Made by a program: the position numbers and the translations under genes
Shown: piece after piece, positions 18,019 to 26,213 of the stretch
Layout of the letters: the number at the start of each line of letters is the position of its first letter
How positions within the stretch are numbered: position 1 is the first letter of the stretch
The notes under the pieces: generated by a model
What the model was told of the DNA's origin: nothing
Databases searched by the model: none
What the model saw: the letters and a program-made list of their open reading frames with translations, nothing else
Origin: Moorena producens 3L
GTDB lineage: Bacteria; Cyanobacteriota; Cyanobacteriia; Cyanobacteriales; Coleofasciculaceae
Length of the DNA stretch: 64,000 bases
Assembly: GCF_000211815.1 (NCBI RefSeq)
Contig: NZ_GL890948.1
Span: forward strand, 35,727-99,726
Direction: 5' to 3'

Positions 18019-19191
18019 TTACCATTGCCAATGATATCTTTTTATGCCTACATGTCCCTTAATTGATGATGCCCCAGATGAAGCTAGGAGTTTTCGTCTT
18101 CTTTTTGGTGTCATGTAGAGCATTTTATTAATTTTCCAAATCTGGAGAAAATTCATGAATTCTGGATCCATAAATCCACGCCGATAGGCATGCTGAGAAA
18201 CGTTAGCATCACCAAAGTAGCCAAGCTCAAGTATTGTTGGTCCAGTCTCACAAATAGCAACATCCCAAGAAGGACAAAGATAGCCTGGAAAGGCCAGATG
18301 TGCTTCGATTACAAGTTCGACTACCTTGTTCCAGTAGGGGATCTGAAATCCAAGTAGATTCCTGCCAGTTTTCGGATGTAAAGGATTTTCAATTTGATCC
18401 AGGCCAGTACCAGAGATAATACGGAAGATTTTACCCGTTTTGATATCTACAGCCGCCAACAGATTTCCACTTGTACCATTCAGAAAATTGTCACAGTCTA
18501 AATTGCCCACATTTACTTTAAAGATTGCTTTCATTATTTGCGGGCCAGAGTCCAATAAAATAGTGTGTATTCTGATGCTCGAAATTTTCTCTGTACCAGA
18601 AATCTCAGCAATTTCAGAATGAGCAGTGAGAGGTTCCTGCAAAATCCATCCCAGGGTTCCTCCGTCATCAAGGGAGCAACAAAAATCCCTGAGTGGTTCT
18701 GAAGAACCCGTACCAAGGTGGAGCATGTCGCCATTTAAGTGATCAGCCAAGGTATTACCGTGACCATAGGAACCTGAAGACCGCTTAAAGTAAATCGGTA
18801 ATGATCCTGGCTTTCTAAGGTAGTCTTCAAGGTCTTGTGGTGTAGCAATATTTAGTAAAACACTTGGGCGACGAGACCGATAAATTGCATGAATCTCGGG
18901 TGTTGGAAAACCACTAGCACGAAACAATAAGTACATTGTTACCTTGTCAATACTCATAAATTTAGAGTATTCATCGACTAGTATCTCTATAAGAGTAGAT
19001 TGCATGCGATGTCCACAAAAGGCTGCCTTTTCGGATAAAGTAAGGTCATTAAGGTATAGTTTAAAATCTAGATACTCGGATAGATCGAGATAAGGGGAGG
19101 AGAATCGGAGCCTCAAAGCTTCCAAGGCAATTTCTAGGATTGGGCGCTGTGAAACATTAGCATATTTTAAAAAATCATTAAGGTTATACAT
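18019..19191 (-). CDS. Sugar-transfer-associated ATP-grasp family protein
   Basis: The 390-residue product matches the ATP-grasp group found beside glycan and natural-product genes (ATPgrasp_ST). Seen: KRSSGSYGHGNTL (nucleotide-loop-like), ISSIRIHTIL, then HPKTGRNLLGFQIPYWNKVV followed by SWDVAICETGPTILELGYFGD. In the family the last segment carries the metal-binding acid, often read as EGN; here it is ELGYFGD. ATP-grasp enzymes join a carboxylate to an amine or thiol through an acyl phosphate. The substrate cannot be read from this locus. A truncated methyltransferase-like gene follows on the same strand. Confidence 0.7.
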   Translation of the reverse strand: MYNLNDFLKYANVSQRPILEIALEALRLRFSSPYLDLSEYLDFKLYLNDLTLSEKAAFCGHRMQSTLIEILVDEYSKFMSIDKVTMYLLFRASGFPTPEIHAIYRSRRPSVLLNIATPQDLEDYLRKPGSLPIYFKRSSGSYGHGNTLADHLNGDMLHLGTGSSEPLRDFCCSLDDGGTLGWILQEPLTAHSEIAEISGTEKISSIRIHTILLDSGPQIMKAIFKVNVGNLDCDNFLNGTSGNLLAAVDIKTGKIFRIISGTGLDQIENPLHPKTGRNLLGFQIPYWNKVVELVIEAHLAFPGYLCPSWDVAICETGPTILELGYFGDANVSQHAYRRGFMDPEFMNFLQIWKINKMLYMTPKRRRKLLASSGASSIKGHVGIKRYHWQW

Positions 19192-19302
19192 TAAGCTTTA
19201 AACACACAATTTTCCAGAAAATTAGGTTTTATTTCTGTATTATATACCAAAACGCCAAATATTTAGCGGCGCTCTTTTGTCAGCTTGGAAATCTGCTGCC
19301 AT

Positions 19303-19529
19303 GTAAGTATTCAGCTATCAGCGTGTCGCGTATCAGCTAATGCGCTACTCCTCGCACGCTAAGCGAACAGCTTTTGAATAAAACCGGTAAGCATTGGAAT
19401 AATGCTGAGTTACCTCCCAGCATCGTTCGCACAGCGTGGCCATTCGCGTAGCGTGGCCAACGGCCAAGGCCAAAGCCTGTGCCACAAGGCTGACGGCTGA
19501 CGGCTGACGGCTGAGTGCTGAATGCTTAC
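19303..19529. mobile_element. Non-autonomous element with perfect 8-bp target duplication
   Basis: Starts GTAAGTATTCAGC, ends GCTGAATGCTTAC and is flanked by GCTGCCAT at 19295-19302 and 19530-19537. The interior holds heptamer runs and GCGTAGCGTGGCCAACGG cores like those at 11875-12088. Confidence 0.8.
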
Positions 19530-19639
19530 GCTGCCATTCCGTCTAACGATGGGGTTTACCTGGGTGGACAAGTTTGAGAAATGTGCCCGGACGCCTTGAA
19601 ATACCAAGCTTCAGGTGCAGCCAGGTGTGTACGATTCGT

Positions 19640-19990
19640 TCATCCTAAATTAGGCTATTATGACTTAGGGAAAAATTGCAAGGACTTGCGCCTTGTAACT
19701 GAATAACCGTGAGGGTGAAAGTCCCTCTGCCCTAGTGCTGAGGTGACAGGATTAATGCTACAGTAGCCACTGGTGACCAATTTTTCAAGGGGAGTAAAAA
19801 GGCGGTAACTGGGAGCATAACTGGGAATCCCTATAATAATCTCCAGCTTCGACCTGCCCATTGTCACCCTGTTAACACGGCTAGGGATGGCTGGGGTCTT
19901 GTTGGGCTTTGTCCTTCAAACCAACCTATCAATCGGCTTGATCATATCAAATTATTGAGTTATAAATTCAATTCCAGTTGTAATACCGTA
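19640..19990. other. Gene-free stretch with possible structured RNA or intron remnant
   Basis: GTGAGGGTGAAAGTCCCTC near 19710 resembles the GGTGAAAGTCCC segment found in domain I of the group II introns at 21555 and 63330. The sequence after it does not align further. It could be a decayed intron fragment or an insertion-sequence end. No protein gene is supported. Confidence 0.25.
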
Positions 19991-20044
19991 TTATTAGCTA
20001 GTCCGCGAGAAGCCCCGCGCTCTACCTGATAAGGTGAGCGTCTT

Positions 20045-20154
20045 GAAGTTACCGTAAGAATAGTGGAGCCTTTATGGTTGGCAGGCTATGCATAAAAGAG
20101 TTAAAACTTATTGATTAAGGCTCCACTATTCTAAGGTTTCGTCCCTAGGATGAT
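20045..20154 (+). repeat. tnpB-associated hairpin element, copy A
   Basis: Starts GAAGTTACCGTAAG and ends CTAAGGTTTCGTCCCTAGG. Between them AATAGTGGAGCC (20059-20070) pairs with GGCTCCACTATT (20119-20130) around a 48-base loop. The copies at 26643-26745, 27621-27728 and 51987-52095 have compensated stem changes. It lies 5' of the tnpB at 20396. Confidence 0.8.
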
Positions 20155-20186
20155 AGCGGGGCAATGAAGTGAAACGGAATTGCCGA

Positions 20187-20327
20187 CTAGGTATTTTTTG
20201 GCTCAGGGAAACGAGCTATTAAACTTCTTAGCAACTCAGATGAAGTCATCCCCCTTCGGTCGGCTTCCTGTTTTAACTGGTGTTTTTCAAAATTATTCAT
20301 TCTGATTACAAATTGTTGATATTTTAT
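20187..20327 (-). CDS. Small ribbon-helix-helix protein, divergent from tnpB
   Basis: The reading frame contains QFVIRMNNFEKHQLKQEADR and then RGMTSSELLRSLIARF, which follows the strand-helix-helix pattern of Arc/CopG-type repressors. The strand QFVIRM precedes the only nearby ATG (20298-20300), so a true start should be further upstream. An ATA codon at 20325-20327 (ATAAAATATCAA) is well placed and may be a mutated ATG; the open frame runs back to 20438 without a better start. Divergence from tnpB and the palindrome between the two genes suggest it controls transcription of both. A similar arrangement recurs at 52105-52302. Confidence 0.5.
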   Translation of the reverse strand: MKYQQFVIRMNNFEKHQLKQEADRRGMTSSELLRSLIARFPEPKNT

Positions 20328-20339
20328 TTTTGAATTGAC

Positions 20340-20355
20340 AAATGTTATAACATTT
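20340..20355. promoter_or_regulatory. 16-bp perfect palindrome between RHH gene and tnpB
   Basis: AAATGTTATAACATTT is a perfect palindrome overlapping a TTGACA (20335-20340) in the short divergent region. RHH proteins bind short palindromes as dimers, so this is a candidate operator. The promoter spacing to TATAGT (20364-20369) is longer than ideal. Confidence 0.45.
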
Positions 20356-20395
20356 ATTACCTTTATAGTAGGTCGAAAAATAGGAGATAGCAACA

Positions 20396-21571
20396 ATGAG
20401 GTCAGCTTATCAGTACCGGTTAAGATTAACAAAGCCACAAGAAGCGGAAGTAGAAAGATGGTTGGATATGCTCCGTCATCAATATAACTACTTATTGGCT
20501 GATCGGTTTAGCTGGTATGAGCAAAATCGTTGTTCTATAAACTCCTGTCCTTTGGTGTGTCACTTGCCAGAACTAAGAAATAATCCTGATTACTTTTCTC
20601 AGAAAAAGACTTTACCTCAACTAAAAAAGGATAGACCTTGGTACGGGGCAGTTCAGTCTCAAGTTTTGCAAGATTGCGTTAAACGGGTAGACTTAGCCTT
20701 TAAACGTTTCCTGAAAGGAGACAGTAACGGAAAGAAAAGTGGCAGGCCAAGATTTAAAAGTAAAAATAGATACAAATCGTTTACTTTCCCCGCTCTTTCT
20801 AAGAACCCGATAACTGGGAGTATTTTGACTCTTCCTAAATTTGGGAAGGTCAAAATGATTTACCATCGGCCTATCCCCGAAGGGTTTAAAGTCAAAACGG
20901 CTACCATAACCCGAAAAGCTGACGGGTACTACGTCACACTATCTATTCAGGATGATTCTGTTCCAAATATTATCCCAGTAGATAGCGCCTCTAGTCCTGT
21001 TGGGATAGATATGGGTCTTAAGTCCTTTCTGGTTAAGTCGGATGGCTCTGAGGTGCCAATTCCTCAATACTATCGGAAAGCTCAAAAACGACTAAAGAAG
21101 ATTCAAAAAGCCGTTAGCAGATCCAAAAAAGGTAGCAACAACAGAAAAAAGGCTGTTATTAAACTAGGGAAAGCTCATAAAAAAGTGGCCGATACTAGAA
21201 AATATTTTCACTTCAAAACAGCGAAAAACTTACTAGACAATCACGACCTAGTTGCTCATGAGAAGTTAAATATTAAGGGTTTGGCTAAGACTAAAATGGC
21301 CAAGTCTGTACTAGACGCTGGCTGGGGTCAATTCCTGTCTATACTGTCAACCAAAGCCGAAAATGCTGGGTTACTTACAGTTGCAGTGAATCCTCGAAAT
21401 ACTAGCCAAAACTGTTCAAATTGTGGGAAAAAGGTACCAAAAAAACTTAAAGACCGCATTCATTCTTGTCCTCATTGTGGATACACAGCAGATAGGGATG
21501 TGAATGCGGCGATCAATGTATTAAATTTGGCGGTAGGGCATTCCGTCAGTAGTAGTGCGGCTCGTTCCTAA
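20396..21571 (+). CDS. tnpB: TnpB nuclease, 5' exon running into a group II intron
   Basis: The IS200/IS605-type TnpB has RuvC-I PVGIDMGLKSF, RuvC-II HDLVAHEKLNIKGL, a four-cysteine ribbon (CSNCGKK...CPHCG) and RuvC-III ADRDVNAAINVL, all intact. The unspliced frame ends at 21571 with SSAARS, of which the last residues are encoded by intron sequence. The group II intron begins at 21555. Splicing to 23724 would replace them with KACRATEGIPGVGKKPALSR and give a protein of about 406 residues. The RBS is GGAG near 20383. No TnpA accompanies it. The guide RNA scaffold expected to overlap the 3' end is itself cut by the intron. Confidence 0.85.
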   Translation: MRSAYQYRLRLTKPQEAEVERWLDMLRHQYNYLLADRFSWYEQNRCSINSCPLVCHLPELRNNPDYFSQKKTLPQLKKDRPWYGAVQSQVLQDCVKRVDLAFKRFLKGDSNGKKSGRPRFKSKNRYKSFTFPALSKNPITGSILTLPKFGKVKMIYHRPIPEGFKVKTATITRKADGYYVTLSIQDDSVPNIIPVDSASSPVGIDMGLKSFLVKSDGSEVPIPQYYRKAQKRLKKIQKAVSRSKKGSNNRKKAVIKLGKAHKKVADTRKYFHFKTAKNLLDNHDLVAHEKLNIKGLAKTKMAKSVLDAGWGQFLSILSTKAENAGLLTVAVNPRNTSQNCSNCGKKVPKKLKDRIHSCPHCGYTADRDVNAAINVLNLAVGHSVSSSAARS

Positions 21572-22124
21572 TAGGAGCCTTTCGTAATAGAAAGGGGTAT
21601 GATTAGGGGGATTCGTGAGGTCTAACCTCAAAAATCCTAACTATCCTCAGGATGTGGGTGAAAGTCCCACCCTTGAAGAGACAAGTGACTCCCTATCTGA
21701 CCACACCGAGTGAGCGGCAACTCACAGAGTGACGCTGGTAACAGGGCGCAATCAGTTGACCAAAAGCAGGTAACAACACTGGCGCTAACGGGGAGGCGAC
21801 CAGGTCTAAGTAGTTCTAAAAAAGTGTCTAAGACGGCAACCACAACCTGAATAAAATATGTGGAATAAATTCTCTACTCTCACGGAGTCATTACTACGAT
21901 ATCCGTAATCTCTGAGAGGAGAATAGGCAAATTGAACTGACCTAAATCGCCAAAACAATCTTCAGGATGGAACGAGTAAAAACGACAGCAATAATAGGTC
22001 TGGGGAACGGTCGAAACCCCGGTAAACTATGCCAAGTCTAATCCCTACTGTCGGGTAAGATGTGTTCAAAACTGGGCACGGGTTCTCAGAATATGTTCAA
22101 CCAAAGTAGAGTATGGTTAGACGC

Positions 22125-23636
22125 ATGAATTCACATAGCGAACTTTGGAAAAGTCAGAAGTGGAAGAAACTCCGCCAAAACTTATTCCGCCTACAAAGAA
22201 GAATATATAAAGCAGTTCAGGCTGGCGACTTGAGGAAAGCTCGGTCTTTACAAAAACTGATTATGAAATCCCGTTCAGCTCAACTTTTGGCCGTTCGTCA
22301 AGTGACTCAATTAAATCAGGGTAAACGCACTGCCGGAATTGATGGAAAGGAAAACCTCAATTACCGAGAGCGAATTGAATTGGTAGACAATCTGAACCAC
22401 TATGGCCACACCTGGTTTCATAGCGGACTAAGGGAAGTACCAATCCCTAAAAAGAATGGGAAAACCCGGATGCTTAAAATACCAACTATCGCTGATAGAG
22501 CATGGCAATGTCTAGTAAAATACACCCTCGAACCTGCGCACGAAGCTATCTTTCACGCCCGGAGTTACGGGTTTAGGACTGGGCGAGGCGCACATGATGC
22601 CCAAATGTACATATTCACCAACCTGAATAAAGGAAAAAAAGGCATCACTAAAAGGGTAATTGAGCTAGATATTAAAAAGTGTTTTGACCGCATTTCTCAT
22701 AAATCCATCATGGATAGGTTGATAGCACCAGCACATGTGAAGAAAGGGGTCTTCAGGTGTTTAAAAGCTGGCATCAGCCCGGAATTCCCTGAACAAGGAA
22801 CTCCCCAGGGAGGAGTGGTTAGCCCCCTTTTAGCCAATATCGCACTTGATGGAATAGAAGATATCCATCCATCCGTCCGCTATGCAGACGACATGGTGAT
22901 ATTTTTAAAACCAAAAGATGACGCCGGAAAAATTCTTCAAAAAGTGGAAAAATTTCTGGAAGAACGAGGTCTCGAAATCAGTCAAGAAAAGACCAAGATA
23001 ACCAAAACGACAGACGGTTTTGACTTCCTTGGCTGGCAGATGCGAGTCAAGCCAAGCGGAACATTCCATTGTAAACCCTCAGCGGATAATCATAGGAAAA
23101 TACGCGAGAAGATTAAAGCCGTAGTCAATAGCTCGAATTATGGTGCAAAGGTCAAAGCCAAAAAACTAGCTCCCATTGTAAGAGGATGGCGAAACTACCA
23201 TAAATGGTGTGACATGAGCGATTCTCGGGATAGTCTATGGTTCCCTAACAAAGCGGCAAAAAGAAAATTCCTCAAGGAAAAGAAAATGAACCGCTATGAA
23301 GCAGTGGAATTATGCAAAAAGGCATTCCCTACAGTAAGGACTAAACGTTTTGGACACACTATGGTCACAGGGACTAAGTCCCCTTACGATGGAGACTTAG
23401 TCTATTGGAGCAAACGGAAAAGTACGCTCTACGACAATCATACGTCCAAGGCTTTGAAACGACAAAACCATTCTTGTGAACATTGCGGGTTAATGTTCAA
23501 TTGCGACGAATCTGTACACCTTCATCATGTAGATGGAAACCACGACAATTGGAAGCTAAAGAACCTAGCAGCAATTCATCAAAGCTGCCACCAACAAATT
23601 CACTGGAGCAAGCCAAAAGGCAAGCCGAGAGGTTGA
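22125..23636 (+). CDS. ltrA: Group II intron reverse transcriptase/maturase with HNH domain
   Basis: The 503-residue intron-encoded protein has an RT0-RT7 core (VPIPKKNGKTRML, ARSYGFRTGRGAHDA, IELDIKKCFDRI, GTPQGGVVSPLLANIAL, and the active-site YADDMVIF). It also has a maturase X region (IVRGWRNYHKW) and a C-terminal HNH endonuclease (CEHCGLMF...VHLHHVDGNHDNWKLKNLAAI). It promotes splicing and target-primed reverse transcription of its host intron. The ATG at 22125 (MNSHSELWKS) is preferred over 22113 because it aligns with the start in the second intron (MVKHSELWKE). No damage is visible, so the intron may still be active. Confidence 0.9.
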   Translation: MNSHSELWKSQKWKKLRQNLFRLQRRIYKAVQAGDLRKARSLQKLIMKSRSAQLLAVRQVTQLNQGKRTAGIDGKENLNYRERIELVDNLNHYGHTWFHSGLREVPIPKKNGKTRMLKIPTIADRAWQCLVKYTLEPAHEAIFHARSYGFRTGRGAHDAQMYIFTNLNKGKKGITKRVIELDIKKCFDRISHKSIMDRLIAPAHVKKGVFRCLKAGISPEFPEQGTPQGGVVSPLLANIALDGIEDIHPSVRYADDMVIFLKPKDDAGKILQKVEKFLEERGLEISQEKTKITKTTDGFDFLGWQMRVKPSGTFHCKPSADNHRKIREKIKAVVNSSNYGAKVKAKKLAPIVRGWRNYHKWCDMSDSRDSLWFPNKAAKRKFLKEKKMNRYEAVELCKKAFPTVRTKRFGHTMVTGTKSPYDGDLVYWSKRKSTLYDNHTSKALKRQNHSCEHCGLMFNCDESVHLHHVDGNHDNWKLKNLAAIHQSCHQQIHWSKPKGKPRG

Positions 23637-23646
23637 GAGAATCTAG

Positions 23647-23680
23647 GAGCCGTGTGAGATGAAAGTCTCACGCACGGCTT
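23647..23680 (+). ncRNA. Group II intron domain V hairpin
   Basis: GAGCCGTGTGAGATGAAAGT followed by CTCACGCACGGCTT forms the 34-base domain V hairpin with the GAAA tetraloop that makes the catalytic core. Domain VI with its branch-point A follows to 23723. Confidence 0.85.
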
Positions 23681-23723
23681 TGAAGGAGAGGTGCTCCGGA
23701 TAATACCGGACATCGACTCTAAT

Positions 23724-23807
23724 AAGCTTGCCGAGCAACCGAAGGGATACCTGGTGTTGGCAAGAAGCCCGCGTTGTCCCGTTAGGGCAACGTCGGGAGT
23801 ATGTCAC
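23724..23807 (+). other. tnpB 3' exon and IS right end
   Basis: Read from the intron junction, the frame encodes ACRATEGIPGVGKKPALSR and stops at TAG 23783-23785, an ending typical of cyanobacterial TnpB. The stop lies in the loop of a hairpin (CGTTGTCCC GTTA GGGCAACG, 23772-23792), followed by GGGAGTATGTCAC, which looks like an IS200/IS605 right end. This should be the 3' part of the omega RNA scaffold. Confidence 0.65.
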
Positions 23808-24894
23808 TAAATAAATTCATTGGTTGCCCTAAACACTGTGCTTCGTAAACTGCTTGAAGAAAACAGGCAACTCGATAGGCGAATTGTACAGGAACAGCGT
23901 TGCCAATCTGCTGGTGGACATGACGTTTATTTCCTCCATGAAATACCCATGAGTCTGGGAAAGTTTGAAGTCGGGCATATTCACGATTAGTAAAGCGTCG
24001 CAGACGGCTTGCACTGATACGCCAGAGCTTTAAGCTAATATTTGGATTCCTTACAAATAGCCCATTGACGCGATCTTTTTCCTTTCTTTCTGCCACCACA
24101 TTTCCCTGAGCCCACCCCCAAATAGTTCCAGTATCAATAGCAGGAAATGGGGCATCCAAAGATCTTATTGGGTGTCCGTCAGATCCAGTTCGAGAGAATC
24201 TACATGGTACAGGTGTCTCAGTAGGATCAAATTCCTTTCCAGTCTCCTCATGAACACGGCTTTTGAACCCCCATTCAGGACAATGATTAGGAAGGGAAAT
24301 GAATGGATTTACAGCCAGATCACCTAAATATACTGATGCTGGTGTATCTGGCTCTGGCGTGGGCCAGTGAAAACCTGAGGGAAATCGGTCGAAGCTGGCA
24401 ATAAAAATAAATCTTCTTCTCGTTTGAGGCACTCCAAAACCAGATACTCTGAAGACATTATATTTTATGTAGTATCCAAGACTCTTGAAATGCTCTGAAA
24501 TTACGTCAACAAAAGGCTTTCCACTTTTGGGTTCTTTCATTCTCCTGAGATTGAGAACATTCTCAATTACGATAAAGCGAGGCTTCTTGATCTTTGCCAT
24601 TCTGACAACTTCTTGAAACAGAAAATTCCTCTCGTCGTTTTCCTTTCGATTCCCGCCCAGTGAAAACCCCTGACATGGAACCCCTGCTAAAATTACATCA
24701 CTATCAGGTAAATCTCTTTCTGATAGTTCTCGAATATCAGCTTCTTCAACATCCCATTCAGGTCGATTATTACGGAGTGTTTTAACGCTCCATGTATCAA
24801 TATCTGTGGAGTAGAGATGTTGAAAACCAGCCATTTCAAAGCCGATATCTAAGCCACCGGCACCAGAAAAAAGACTTGTGAATGAAAGTTCCAT
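23782..24894 (-). CDS. DNA (cytosine-5) methyltransferase
   Basis: The 370-residue enzyme carries the C5 methyltransferase motifs in order: FSGAGGLDIGF (I), GVPCQGFSLGG (IV, catalytic Cys), FIVIENV (VI), VPQTRRRFI (VIII) and QQIGNAVP (X). The target-recognition region lies between VIII and X. It starts one base after the restriction enzyme gene stops, so the two are one transcription unit. The last residues (SDILPTLP) and the stop are read from the IS right end that abuts the gene, so the native C-terminus was probably altered slightly by the insertion. The catalytic core is complete. It protects host DNA from its partner; the recognised sequence cannot be told. Confidence 0.92.
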   Translation of the reverse strand: MELSFTSLFSGAGGLDIGFEMAGFQHLYSTDIDTWSVKTLRNNRPEWDVEEADIRELSERDLPDSDVILAGVPCQGFSLGGNRKENDERNFLFQEVVRMAKIKKPRFIVIENVLNLRRMKEPKSGKPFVDVISEHFKSLGYYIKYNVFRVSGFGVPQTRRRFIFIASFDRFPSGFHWPTPEPDTPASVYLGDLAVNPFISLPNHCPEWGFKSRVHEETGKEFDPTETPVPCRFSRTGSDGHPIRSLDAPFPAIDTGTIWGWAQGNVVAERKEKDRVNGLFVRNPNISLKLWRISASRLRRFTNREYARLQTFPDSWVFHGGNKRHVHQQIGNAVPVQFAYRVACFLQAVYEAQCLGQPMNLFSDILPTLP

Positions 24895-24895
24895 A

Positions 24896-25639
24896 TCAAC
24901 GAAGAGTGACTGTTGGTCCTAAAGATTTGGCTGCACGGAAAACTTCAAATGTGTGTTTCTTTCCTGCGTTTGGATTATCTATATAGGAAGGTGTAAGCGT
25001 ATGTTCAATCATATCAAAGTAATAACCCCTTATCAGCCTTGAAGTCTCTATACGTGTGATAGTACCCGAGTGTTTTAAATCTATACCAAATTTAAAGCCA
25101 GTTGGAGCAATCAGAGTAACTTGGCGTTCTGTGCCATCCGTAAGGGCAAATGGTGTAGGTGCAACATACATTTTTCGGTCACGAATCATAATGTCTCCAT
25201 AGCTACCGAAACCTTTAAGATTCTTATTTTTATGGATATAAGAATGGTCTGCATTTAAGAAATTGCCATGACACATGACAAGATCATAGACTGGATAGTT
25301 CTTTTCCTTGGTTTTTGCTGGGTATCGTCCAAACACATAGTAAATTGTCCTCCCATTATGCAGACCTGAGGGCACTTGACTATTGCAGTCATAGTTTGCT
25401 TCCCTGCCTGGAAATCCTAATCCTTTGATCTCGAAGCCAAGGGGGAAATCAACAAGCCTGAAGTCTGGATAAGCATTTCTTGAAGGTTCATCGAAGTTCA
25501 AGGAAAGCCTTTCAAGACGAACAGCAAACCAATTTTGAAAGCTAAACTCTTTGTCCGTGGAAGAAACGCGACTTATCAACTCGCTGGCATCGATGGCGCG
25601 AACGCATTCTAAGAAAACCTTTGCTATGATTTGATCCAT
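24896..25639 (-). CDS. Probable type II restriction endonuclease, PD-(D/E)XK type
   Basis: The 247-residue product contains YPDFRLVDFPLGFEIKGLGF (about residues 57-76), a good PD...(E)xK active-site motif. It is encoded directly upstream of a C5 methyltransferase with a one-base gap. That context makes a type II restriction enzyme by far the likeliest role. I do not recognise the specificity family by sequence. The gene looks intact from its ATG at 25637-25639. Putting the endonuclease first in the operon is unusual because the methylase must act before cleavage; an internal promoter for the methylase may exist. Confidence 0.75.
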   Translation of the reverse strand: MDQIIAKVFLECVRAIDASELISRVSSTDKEFSFQNWFAVRLERLSLNFDEPSRNAYPDFRLVDFPLGFEIKGLGFPGREANYDCNSQVPSGLHNGRTIYYVFGRYPAKTKEKNYPVYDLVMCHGNFLNADHSYIHKNKNLKGFGSYGDIMIRDRKMYVAPTPFALTDGTERQVTLIAPTGFKFGIDLKHSGTITRIETSRLIRGYYFDMIEHTLTPSYIDNPNAGKKHTFEVFRAAKSLGPTVTLR

Positions 25640-25801
25640 AATGATTTGTCTAGCCCAATGTTGCGATCACTCTCACCTTTAGGTACACGCAACTGTAGTG
25701 CATTTGGTGCTTGACAATGGAAGCACATCCCAAAGACAAAGTCAATGTTAACAGTTCTGCAAGACCATCTACCGAGACTCAGCAAAGTCTAACGGTTAAG
25801 G

Positions 25802-26047
25802 TCAGCGGGGCGAAACCTTGCCATAAGTGTCTTGAATTTCATTCACTGCAGCCTGGATACTTGCCTCATCGGTGATGTCCATACGCAGCGGGTGAGCACC
25901 CAACTCTCTAAGGTCAGCCATTTTTTCGACACTACGTGCCGCTACTACCACGGTCAGACCATCCTTCAGCAGAGATTTGGCCATTTCTTTGCCCATACCC
26001 GATGATGCGCCGGTAATCAGTGCGACTTTGGATTTACCATTTGCCAT
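25802..26047 (-). pseudogene. N-terminal fragment of a short-chain dehydrogenase/reductase
   Basis: ALITGASSGMGKEMAKSLL is the TGxxxGxG dinucleotide-binding motif of SDR enzymes, and LRMDITDEASIQAAVNEI is the next conserved stretch. The frame ends at YGKVSPR, just where the NNAG motif should follow, so the catalytic Ser-Tyr-Lys part is missing. The gene was probably cut when the restriction-modification or IS segment was inserted. The 81-residue product would not be an enzyme. Confidence 0.75.
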
Positions 26048-26180
26048 GATATTGAAGTTCCCTGTGTGTAGTGGACTTGTTCATCTTAAACTGAGAAACT
26101 AGCAACCTTCACAGATTTTGTTACTGCTACTGTCTTGCGATCGCGCTTAATACGGTCAATTTCTTTGAGAGTAAATGATG

Positions 26181-26213
26181 TTAATTGACACTCCCCGGTC
26201 TAAAGACGCGGGG
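26181..26213 (-). other. Right end hairpin of the second tnpB element
   Basis: CCCCG (26193-26197) and CGGGG (26209-26213) form a hairpin next to TTAATTGACACT, the usual form of an IS200/IS605 right end just beyond tnpB. It should also be the 3' end of that element's omega RNA scaffold. Confidence 0.6.

Larger units (their letters stand above)
21555..23723 (+). mobile_element. Complete group II intron inside tnpB
   Basis: The 5' end GTGCGGCTCG follows the GTGYG rule, domain I segments follow (GGTGAAAGTCCC, CACACCGAGTGAGCGGCAAC), an RT gene occupies domain IV, domain V is at 23647-23680, and the 3' end is near CGACTCTAAT at 23714-23723. The 5' end aligns closely with the second intron beginning at 63330. 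The 3' boundary was set by requiring a tnpB frame across the junction and by the usual AY end, and could be off by a base or two. Confidence 0.85.

Noticed and set aside
19410..19607. 65-residue minus-strand frame
   Set aside because: It is built mostly from the mobile element at 19303-19529 and its flank.
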